Assembly (NCBI GenBank): GCA_024305745.1
Contig: JAHRBS010000007.1
Coordinates: 62,001-126,000, forward strand
DNA from: Polyporus tsugae
Lineage: Eukaryota > Basidiomycota > Agaricomycetes > Polyporales > Polyporaceae
Reading direction: 5' to 3'
DNA length: 64,000 bases
This document shows, piece by piece, positions 53,405 to 62,504 of the stretch (position 1 is its first letter; every line of letters starts with the position of its first letter). Position numbers and translations under genes: made by a program. Under the pieces are notes generated by a model. That model was not told the origin of the DNA. It saw only the letters and a program-made list of their open reading frames with translations, and did not search any database.

Positions 53405-54549
53405 TCACTCCGTCACTGATACATCCCCCCCTACTAGCAATCCGAGGAACTCGGCCAGCCCTCGACCTCCAGGTCGAAGTAACGAGGAAGCTCGCTCCAT
53501 ACTCGCATGCGCGTCTCCTCGTCGGAGCGCTTCAAGGATGCGAGACAAGGCTCGCATCGCAGCATTCGCCAGGTGAGATTCCCTGGCCGCGCACAAAACC
53601 AGTCGCTCACCGGCTCGAACGCAGCGTGGTATCGCGCGTTCTTCAAGTTCAGGAAGCTCCGGTAGTTGGTGGATAGAGCCTGCATTGATGCGACGATTTT
53701 CTTCTGGCACGGCCGATGGGATGAACGATGTTTGGACGAGAGGCTGGAGTATGTCTCGAGGAGCTTCAAGAGGCGTCGGGCGGTAATACTGCCAAGTTCT
53801 CCCGTCCCCATTTATCAGGCGCCAGGCGTCGTCGACAGACGGTCTTTCGAGGAAACGATGGCGTTCGACGCTGTCGCCCTCGACAAAGGTCGATTGCAAG
53901 GTCTTGCAGCAAGTGAAGAACGCCAATGGGAGGAGGGAGGGAGTGTTCGACGTGAGGCGTGCGAGTCTGACAGCCTCGAAAGCGTCAATTGGGAGCGCAG
54001 TGACATATCGTGCGCGAGAGGTGACGTCGTCCCAGGCAGACAAGGAGGAGGGGTAGTTACTAGTATTTCTTCAGGGCCCCGGGAAAGTGTGTCATCCATC
54101 ACCTTGGGAATGGCGCACTTGTGTCCCATGCAGATGAGGGAAGCCAGGATTGAGAACGGCACCGGCTTTGGCTCGCTGCTCGGAGTACAATGCGAGGGAC
54201 AGCGCGAGAGTGGCGCCATGGCCGTAATGTACGGGTAGAAAGGCATTCGAGGGGCGAGCGCGCAGGACCTGATAGGTAGGATGGAAAATTTGGGTATTAT
54301 AGCAACTAAGATGGATTTAGAACACCAGCGATTAAAGTTCGTCGGCCAAACCATATGAGGATTGCCTACGTGTGTCGGGATGAAGGATTGGTCTGTCCGG
54401 GCTGTCGCAGTGCTTTCGCGGCGATTCCAGACTCGGGTGAGTGAGTGATCGTTATGCCTGGGCCCGTGTACCGTAATATTGTTTTCGTCTAACCAACGGC
54501 GGAGCAGGGTCAGTTTTGTTTGAGATAGCGATTGAAGGGTCTCGACCAT
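53405..54549 (-). pseudogene. Chimeric pseudogene: SET-gene 5' exons joined to a BTB-gene 3' part
   Basis: From 54549 to about 54184 the minus strand matches exons 1-2 of the SET gene: LTLLRRWLDENNITVH, IIPKFSILPIRSCAL, and GTACTCCGAGCAG where the SET gene has GTACTCCGAACAG. From about 54183 down to 53405 it matches BTB genes: EPKPVPFSILASLICMGHK, then ALPIDAFEAVRLARLTSNTP, and a tail ending LPRYFDLEVEGWP. The junction falls exactly at the end of SET exon 2. Several frame breaks are present in both parts (after ITVHGP, after DDTLSR, and near 53800), so it is not expected to make a full protein. Confidence 0.75.
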
Positions 54550-54740
54550 GCTGGTCGTCGTGACGGAACGGTGTGTACTGCACTGGCGCCCGTACGGCAC
54601 GGTGACTTCCGACAGGCGCCGGCATTCTTCGCTTGTCTCCGACTCTGCCACAACCTCGACTCATCTGAAATCTCAGAATGCTCCTCCGCACATCAGACTC
54701 CACCTATCAACGTAGCTCCGGGCACGACTCCAACGAGGAG

Positions 54741-56477
54741 ATGTCTCGTGTGGACCTACATCCTCGGCCATTCAAGGGATTCGTGCTGTGTGCAACGGGT
54801 ATTCATGGCAGTGACAAGGTCAGTAGTGGGTTGTATGCCATGACTCGATCACACCCACCGTCCCCTGTGGTTATTGTCGATCTCTGCACATTCTGGGACG
54901 CAAACGGAAACCGGGGGGGACGAGGCGAGGGACGTGTCGTCTTGAATATTGATAGAGGCGAGTTCAAGTTCTGTGGAGCCGCTGACCACCACGGGAGGTA
55001 TTAATACTCGACACATGCGCCGCTCATTGTCTCCCGTGCTTGATTCGCTTGCTCTGTCAGCTAATATGCGTCCCCAGACATCTTTATTCAAACTCGCCCT
55101 CGAACTCGGCGCCCAGTCGGTGGACGACTTTATCTACAGTGTCACGCATCTCATCGCAGAAGAAGCCGGCAGCCGGAAATACCAAGTCCGTACCGCAGTA
55201 GCCTCTTAGTAAATCTATCCTAACCCATTACCACCTGCCCGGCAGTACGCGCTGGAGCTCGGAATACCGATCGTGTACCCCTCCTGGATAGTCGAAAACC
55301 ACAAGATCTGGCTACGGGGAGACCACGTAGACGTTGCGCAGAGCATCGAGGACCATCATCTCCCGCCTTTCCCCGAGGTAGTGCCGGACTCGGACTCCAG
55401 TACCTCCAATTTGAACAAGCGACGCCGCACGGCGGATGCCGAGGAGCCGCCGCAGGACAACGTCATCAAAGACACAGAGGCATGGCTACCCGACGGGAAC
55501 ATCGTTGTCATCTCCCAAAACATCGCCTTTCGCGTCCACAGGAGCATTCTTGCCCTCCACTCAAAGGTGTTTCGTGACCTTTTTCTCCTCCCGCCGCCTG
55601 CCGGAGACGAACAACCGACATTCGAGGGTTGTCCTGCCGTTCGGATGTCCGATACCCACGAAGACCTTCGGCATCTTTTCCTTGTGCTTTGTTGCAGTAA
55701 AGAGTGGGTTTATTGTTTGCCCGGACTCGGAGAGCTTTCGCTTCAGATTCTAATCCAATTGTGGCCACCGACAGCTATTACCACGAGAACGACGAGATCG
55801 TCCCTGTTCCATGTGAAGTCCTATGTTCGCTCATCCGCATGGGCCACAAGTTCGCCATCAAAAAGGTCCTCGACGACGCCCTCTCACGGCTCAAGAAGTA
55901 CTACACTTCAGACTTATCGGCCTGGGGGGATGGAAAACGCCGCGCCAGTTACGTCGACGTCGGCGCGACAGACCATCTCCTAGCTATCCAGGTCGCCCAC
56001 CTTACGAACACTCCATCGATCCTCCCAACTGCCTTTCTAGAGATGTGTCCTCACGTGGAGAGTCACATCGTGGCACTCTCCGAGTCGACGTGCGACGCGC
56101 AACGCCAGTGTGGCCTGACTGCCGGCCGCGTCGTCCAAGCGATGAATGGGAAAGCTGCACTAACCGCGAACGTCACAACCCGCCTTCTCGCCGTCCACAC
56201 CGCCGTTCCTGCCTCGCAGTGTCTCACCCAAGAGCGTTGCGCGATGGTCGCACAACAGTTGCTCCGGGCGGATGTCAGAAGCGGTATATTGGGGTATATT
56301 TGCACCTGCGATGCTGCGTTGCAGCCGCTGTACACGCGGTACTGGGGCCAGTTCGAGGACCAACTGTGTTCTTTGTGCAGGAACGATTCGCAGACGGCTG
56401 ACGAGCAGCTGCACAAATTGGCATGGAAGAACCTCCCTCACTTCTTCGGACTCCAGGTATACGACTGGCCTGCTTAG
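54741..56477 (+). CDS. BRCT-BTB fusion protein, four exons
   Basis: Exons 54741-54818, 55078-55185, 55246-55703 and 55775-56477 join in phase to about 448 residues. Residues 1-110 form a BRCT domain of the Dpb11/TopBP1 first-repeat type: PFKGFVLCATGI, TSLFKLALELGAQSVDDFIY, VTHLIAEEAGSRKYQYALEL and PIVYPSWIVENHKIWLRGD. From about residue 140 it is a BTB protein paralogous to BTB3: RRRTADAEEPP, NIVVISQNIAFRVHRSILAL, then YYHENDEIVPVPCEVLCSLI to YDWPA. No stop or shift separates the two parts. BRCT domains bind phosphoproteins in DNA damage and replication; BTB domains dimerise or recruit Cullin-3. The first intron is long (259 nt). Whether the fusion is expressed is not known. Confidence 0.75.
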
Positions 56478-57037
56478 GATATCCACTGACATCGAGTACA
56501 GTATATACTGTACTCTATCGAGCTGTCCAGCCTGGTACGTGCTTGCCAGACTTTTGCGATATTTATTCTAATCTTCACTTCTTAGGAAAGTGGTTACGGA
56601 TGCCGTTGGCACTTACTGCCCATACCCGAAAATATGTTCCCTTCCGAGCTGCTGTACCTATGCTGTATCAGTACTCTCTTGCCGCCGGCCGCATCAGTCC
56701 GACAGCCTCAGGGTGATGGTGCAAGTCTATCAAGGTTTCATTACGTTCGAGTGGCGGACTCGAGGGTTAAGCATACCCCATACGATTCCTTCATATTGGC
56801 AGGGTTGCATCATGCTGAAAATGTATGTATCTCAAACGTTTTGAACATCGTCTAAACGGAGGTGATTGATATACCACTCTATCTATATCGTGAACGCGGA
56901 AATGCTGCCACACGGGACGACCAGCACTACGGTCCACTGGTGCGTGCGACCTGAATTGGACTTCCTATCAGATCACTGACGAGCGACCCGGGAAGTAACT
57001 GACGTACAGTATTTACGCGCACACCCGCGCTTGTTCT
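56478..57037. other. Convergent intergenic region, no gene
   Basis: No coding features recognised between the two BTB-family loci. Confidence 0.5.
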
Positions 57038-58137
57038 CTACTCCGCAGGACTCGGCCAACCGTTAACGTGGAGGTCGAACGCCTCGGGAAGGAGCCCCCA
57101 GGCCTCGGTGCGTGATTTCTCGTCTGTGCGCTTCAAGAACTTGAGGCAACTTTCGCATTGCAAGCCCGGCCGACCCGTAGGATCCGTCGGGTTTGCGAAG
57201 AACCAGTCGCTCAACGGCCGGAGCGCAGCGTGGTGCCGCGTATTCTTGAAGAAGCTCCCGTCGAGGGTGCGGAAGTTGAATATTGCCGTGACTCTGTCCA
57301 CGCATGCCCGATGAGATGTGCGATAGTCGGAGGGTAGGTTGGAGTATTTTGCGATGAGCTTCAAGAGCCGTTCGACGTCTCCCAGACCGAGGTTCTCCCT
57401 TCCGTTCATCAGGCGCCGTACATCTGCCACGGAAAGCCCTTGGAGGAGAAGCTGCCCTTCTGCGGGGGCGCTGTCAACTCCGGCAGAAAGTGAACACATG
57501 TTCTCGTAGCATGCGAAGAACGCTGATGGGAGGAGGGAGGGGTTCTCCGTGAGGTGCGCGAGTCTAACAACCTCGAAGGCGTCGATCGGCTCTGTGGTGA
57601 CATATCCCTCACGGGTGGCCACGTCGTTCCAGGCGGAGAAGGAGATAGGGTAGTACTTCTTCAGACGAGATAGAGCATCATTCACGACCTTCGGGATGGT
57701 GTATTTGTGTCCCATGCGAGTGAGGGAGGCAAGGACGGCGAATTACACAGGCTTCGGCTCATCGTTTTCGTGATAGAAGCTAGTATCAGGTGGTGAGACT
57801 ACAGTAATACAGTATAATAGAGGATAGAAACATACTCTTTACCACAACATAGGACCAAGAAGAGACAACGAATGTCGTGAGGGTCGTCTGTGATCGTGAC
57901 TTTGGGACATCCGTCCATCATATCACTGTTGCTGGAGTTCGGGAGGGAGAACAAGTCGCGAAAGAGGTCTGAATGAAGAGAAAGGATGCCTTTGTAGACA
58001 CGAAAGGCGATATTGTTCGCCACGACGACACAATTGCCGTCGGCGAGCCAAACGTCTACGTCCCTGTTGACTCCGTTGGTCGGGGTAGTGTCGGGGTGAA
58101 CTGAGATACCACAGTGACTGGAATTGCTGACCTCCAT
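57038..58137 (-). pseudogene. BTB/POZ-domain gene (BTB4) with a premature stop in exon 2
   Basis: Exon 1 (58137-57836) encodes a clean BTB core: DGNCVVVANNIAFRVYKGIL, SLHSDLFRDLFSLPN and FLVLCCGKE. Exon 2 starts near 57781 with FYHENDEPKPV and then a TAA at 57743-57745. At that point the chimeric paralogue (53405-54549) reads EPKPVPFSILASL. After the stop the frame continues open from MGHKYTIPKVVNDALSRLKK to GWPSPAE at 57038. A splice variant avoiding the TAA cannot be excluded. The C-terminal half has a Cys pair (LQCESCLKFLKR) like the other members. Confidence 0.65.
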
Positions 58138-58274
58138 ATGTCTGACGAGATGGCAGTTGTGGTGCTGCTACTAGTGGTGTACACTATGTGGGTAATGGAT
58201 GAAGTGAAAATAGCGGCTGGCACTGGCAACTCATGATACTAGTACTTATGTACTCATCGACCATCGATGGGGAT

Positions 58275-58372
58275 TAGAAATGTCTGGCTTCACTAGGATT
58301 CGAACACAGGTACATAATTGAGCGCTCCTCCCACTTCCGCCGACTACGGGCGCTTCCCTCCCTCCCTGCTGT
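58275..58372 (-). other. tRNA-like sequence with B-box, degenerate or SINE-type
   Basis: On the minus strand TGTTCGAATCC (58292-58302) fits the Pol III B box and a tRNA T-loop, with a T-stem that pairs imperfectly. CGGCGGAAGTGGG about 40 bases upstream resembles an A box. No matching 5' acceptor strand for the 3' side (TGAAGCC) was found, so this is not a normal tRNA gene. Confidence 0.25.
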
Positions 58373-58429
58373 CACCTCCTTCCCTCTCGTCCGGGCCTAC
58401 AACGAGCAAAGCCTTGACACTGCAACGCA

Positions 58430-58900
58430 TGTCGCTCAATCGTACCCCATGATGCCAGTGGGCACGGATTCTCTAGGTCCTTGATCTCCCCTCGGTGAGC
58501 TGCACATCTGGCAGGCCGCCTGTTGGTTCCTCTCAGTCCGCCCGATCGTGATGTGGGCACTCAGTACTCACCAAGGATGTCCTCGAGGTTCGCAAGGCTG
58601 GCCGTCCCGACGATGGTCGCGGTGACTCCCGGCTTCGAGAGGATCCACGCGATGGCGACCTGGGCCATGCTCACGCCCTTGCGCTTCGATCTCCTCGACC
58701 TTTGCTATGATGTCCGTCGCCTACAGCATGTACTTTCCCGACAGTGACGCACCACGTCAGCGCACCCTGTATCCACGAGTCTCATTTCTAGGAAGAGACG
58801 CACCAATCACCTTGGCCGCGCGCCATCTGGGCGGTGGCTGGACGCAGCCCACGAGCGAGGAGGGACCAGGGCGCTTCAGATATCATTTCCGGAGAACGTC
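58430..58900 (-). pseudogene. Aldo/keto reductase relic
   Basis: The minus strand encodes EAPWSLLARGL (compare the PWSPLARG block of the family) near 58870-58830. Then ATDIIAKVEEI comes before a one-base shift, then KGVSMAQVAIAWILSKPGVT and ATIVGTASLANLEDIL (58660-58580), an intron-like gap, and EIKDLENPCPLASWGTI after another shift. The N-terminal half with the catalytic Tyr is absent. The family consists of NADPH-dependent reductases. Confidence 0.6.
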
Positions 58901-59208
58901 CAACATCATGATGATGCACTAGTGACTGTGAGTCTCTCGCATGGTTCTAACCCTCCATGACCTGACGTCCCCTCTCCAGACAAAGCTCTTTGCCGAAGCC
59001 ATGCAAAGACTCGTATGAAACTTGCTGTACTCCTTCCCTTACTCGTTCTCGAGAACGTTTCGTCTGGTCGCAGGTTGGACCTTGAAGCTTGGAGGCTTGG
59101 TCGTCATCGTTCGAATGTAATGGGTCGACGAAGGAATGCAACACAACAAGCGAAGCAGTGAGTTGTCTATCGCAATCACCATCTGTGGCATCGTTCATAT
59201 ACAAAATC
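58901..59208. other. Short spacer, no gene
   Basis: No coding features recognised between the aldo/keto reductase relic and the sixth oxygenase. Confidence 0.4.
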
Positions 59209-60734
59209 CTACTCATGACCTGTCCGGAGGCTCCTAGGCTCCTCCTCGATTTCATCAACGTTTCGTCGCTTTCCCACCGGCCCAACGTCCACAATCAAGC
59301 ACACGTCCATGTACATCCGTTCCGTTTCAGCCCCATTCCCCACGCTGACAACCTTCGTTCCCTTTATCTGGTTGAAGCTCGCGATGTCCGTCACCATATC
59401 GACCGTTCTGGAAGCAAGGTGGTCGCCCTCCCCATCTGCCATCCCCACCTCTCGTCGAAATGCTGGATGTATCCGCTTGGATCCTCTGTCGACGGCTCTG
59501 TGGCGTCGCGGAGGAGAGGGCGGCGAAACATGACCTCCACTGCGCGCTGTTCGCAGAGCATAGTTAAGCCGTCGTCACCTTGCTTGGGATCTACTGGTTG
59601 GATGGCTTCCGTGGAGAGGATGGGGGTAGTAACAGGGCCGTCCAGGTCCTCGTACACGAGACGGAGCAGGGGTGTCAGCCCATGCTGCGTGCAAGCACGG
59701 AAGAGCGCGGTGTCGCTGCCCTTCAGCCAGCCCTGCAGCGCATCCAGAGGGTTGGAGTCCCAGACGGTCCACGCCTTCGGGAGTGGGTACTGGTGCTGCA
59801 GCCCGAAGCCGAGGGTACCGCCTTTTGGGAGGATGCGTGGGTCTGCGAGGAGAGCGGCAAGAGCACTCGAGACGGTCGAGGTGATTGCCCCGCTAGGTTG
59901 GAGGATGCGCAGCGCGGTGGACGGCGGGGTCGAGCAGGCAGTGCGCGTGGGAGAGAAGTAGAGGTTGTAGGTGGCGGTGAGTCGATGGCCAGACTTGACT
60001 GGTAGGATTTCGTGCTCGACGTCGCTGAAGAACGAGACAAAGGCGATGCGGGATGTGGTTCCAGGCCCAGACAGGAGCGCGACAGAGTCGAAGGTCCACG
60101 CGTGGCTGTTGTGGCGTAGGACGAGTTCGCCGCCTTGGTGGGGAGTGGGGAGGGTGACTACGAGGGAGCCGAAAATGTTGTCCGCGCGCGGTGTGTGTCC
60201 TGATGGGGTTTGAAGAAGGAGTCTTTTCCTGAGTACGAGGTACGTGGTCAGCCGTGGTAGCCCGCATCCGTATACGCTGACTATATGCGCACCGTATACG
60301 TTCAGTTTGTACAGTTCCGCTTTGATGAGCCTGTCCTCCTCGGAGCCATGCAAGAGGTATGAGCGTACGACCTCCATGAGCCCGGTGCACTCGACATCGA
60401 AGGCGAGGTTGAACTGGTCGGGCTCCATCTGCCTGGCTCTGCGGTAGCTTTCGTCGAAGACTGTTTCGTCGTTGCGTCCGAATGGGGCCGGCTCGCACGC
60501 TTCGGCGAGTTTGTCGAGGTCGAGGGTGGTTGCGTTCGACAGGTCGATGTGTCTGTGCAAAGCTTGGGGCTGAGTCTTGTATGTCGCCGTCACGCCGTCT
60601 ACCACTCACGTCGCTTGATCGCCTTTCCCGTAGTAGAGCGCAAGATCGCTCGGTTTCGCGTCGAGAGTGCCACTGCAATAGGGCATGTCGGTCAAGATAG
60701 AGCGGAGACGTTGGACGGGGTTATCTTTCGCCAT
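59209..60734 (-). pseudogene. 2OG-Fe(II) oxygenase, copy 6 (2OG6), frameshifted at the iron site
   Basis: Exons read from 60734 (or upstream Met codons at 60749 or 60845) to 60610, then 60552-60293, then 60228 to about 59209. Exon 1 has MPYCSGTLDAKPSDLALYYG and exon 2 FGRNDETVFDESYRRARQME and AELYKLNVYG. Exon 3 begins GKDSFFKPHQD but then has GTGTGTGT (60191-60198) where the paralogues imply two bases less, shifting the frame between HQD and PRADNIFG. The distal His (SDVEHE) and Arg (GHRLTATYNLYF) are intact. Another shift near 59440-59480 separates the domain from its C-terminus (RTVDMVTDIASFNQIKG). Unspliced reading of intron 2 keeps the frame open but removes the HxD motif. The optional N-terminal extension (MASFWRACARAASNPR) is Arg/Ser-rich like a mitochondrial presequence. 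Confidence 0.75.
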
Positions 60735-61229
60735 AGCGGCGGAAGACATGCCTCGGAACGCAGTGTGGAAGGAGAATCTAGTCCCGATACCGACTGTCCT
60801 AGGGTTAGAGGCAGCACGCGCACACGCCCGCCAAAAGCTGGCCATTGTTCTTTGCAACCTTGAGCGTAGGAGGTCGTCGAGTGTGGGTTGTAAACGAACG
60901 GGAACAAGTCGTCCACTAACAGGAGGCCGCCGACCAGCACGGTAACAGGAGTTTATGACGTCAGCTCCCGGTTGAGGGTATGATCTTTCGCCGTTGGGCC
61001 TGCTACCAACCTGTACTGGCACCACGATGTCACCAGGCGCAACTCACCGTATCTTGTTGGGGACAATCCTCGTTCGGACTTCTCGCGTTCGAACGCAACC
61101 ACACATGGCCGCGATTCTGCATGGAGTGGGGACATGGTGCAGGGCGTGCGCGTGGTGCACGTGAAACGGTAAGTACGTCGTATCTTTCTTCAAGTTCGCC
61201 ATCTCACCCTGAGACCCGACATGGACGTC

Positions 61230-61680
61230 ATCGGATACCCTCTTTATGACATAGGTGGAGGATCAACGATTGCGGCATGAACACGCGCCGTCCAAATTCT
61301 GCTGTTGCTACCGAGAGCACCGTTCTCGAACTCTTCCTGCTTCTTGGAGAATTGTATCGAGCTGGAGCAAGGAACTTCTGTTTTATCGACATGCCGCCGA
61401 TGTATGGCTGGGCGAGCGGCGCGCCGCTCCACCTTTTTCCACTCCTTCACAGTGTTCATCCCCCGGTATTCCCCAGTCAGCGGTCTTCAACTTGCGCCGA
61501 GCGCTGCTTGGACGTGGAATGGCGAGGGCAGGTACCGCGGATGATTTCGCTCCTGCTCAGTGCGACGCGACGATCTGGATTCTCGTGTGCATCTCGCGGA
61601 GGTTGTTTATGCTGTCGTCGGCAAGTACAAACGGTCCAGAGATGTTTGTGAGTGGGATAGCTGGGCGGCGCGATTCATGG
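61230..61680 (+). pseudogene. Possible GDSL/CE16-type esterase relic
   Basis: The plus strand encodes LFLLLGELYRAGARNFCFID followed by MPPMYGW, close to the LYxAGARxFxFxxVPP block of fungal CE16 acetylesterases. In a second frame it has LAPSAAWTWNGEGRYRG (compare the WN block), and in a third HLAEVVYAVVGKYK. The GDS nucleophile region and the final DxxH block were not found. The assignment rests on one convincing block. Confidence 0.35.
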
Positions 61681-62410
61681 TGAGTTCGCATGACCGTATC
61701 TCAATAGCAAATCAACCCTCACCAGGGCGGTTTCCATGTCAAAGCAGCCTGCTTCATCGGCGACCACTGCCGTCTTTACCATCTTGTCGGCCACAGCCTC
61801 GGATGGCTATGTATGATGGGTCGGACCGATGACCCGACTCCGCAGCGAGAGCAGCTGCACGACGTGCTCGAATCTTGATCACGGTACTTACCAAACGCAC
61901 TTTTGCTGCCATCAAGCCAGATCATGGGCCCACGCTCTTCGACTAAATACAAGCTTGGAGATCCACCCGAGGCTTCGCCGAGCGGCGTGCTCGGGAGTGC
62001 ACTTCGCCTTCGAGTCGCCGTTGGCAACGACACTCCCATGGTCGGTCACTGGTGCAATGGCCGTGGTTATCGAGCGCTGGTGCTGACGCTGATCCTGTTA
62101 AAGTCATATCCTCCCTTTGCGCCACGTTTACGGTTCCAGGGACCAGGGCGCCGAGACCTGTTTTTCACAAGGCATCGCGTCCAATCGTGGACCCGATCAT
62201 GGACCAAGTTTCTGTCGAAACAACGCTCTCAGGGGTACTGCATCTGTGAAAGGGGGACTTGTGCGTTGACTTCCTCCTCCCTGTCAAACGAGACAGATAG
62301 TTGCGTATGTGTTACGGCGTGGGGGAGCCAATCGAGTAGCCTGACAGTCGCATCGGCCAGAATGAGGTTCCGGGGAAACCTCGGAAATACTGTATGGAGT
62401 CGTTGGGCGG

Positions 62411-62418
62411 GTATAAGA
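62411..62418 (+). promoter_or_regulatory. TATA box of the GH3 gene
   Basis: GTATAAGA lies about 90 nt before the ATG at 62505. Confidence 0.55.
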
Positions 62419-62504
62419 ACCCTGTCTCGTCGCACGCTCCCATCCTATCCCCCTCTACTCGTTCAGTGCAGTATTAGGGCTTATCAGAAGCGCATATACT
62501 CACG

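Larger units (their letters stand above)
60735..62504. other. Region without an intact gene; promoter of the GH3 gene at its end
   Basis: Contains a possible GDSL esterase relic (61230-61680). The rest has only short unsupported frames. GTATAAGA at 62411-62418 is the presumed TATA box of the glycoside hydrolase. Confidence 0.45.
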
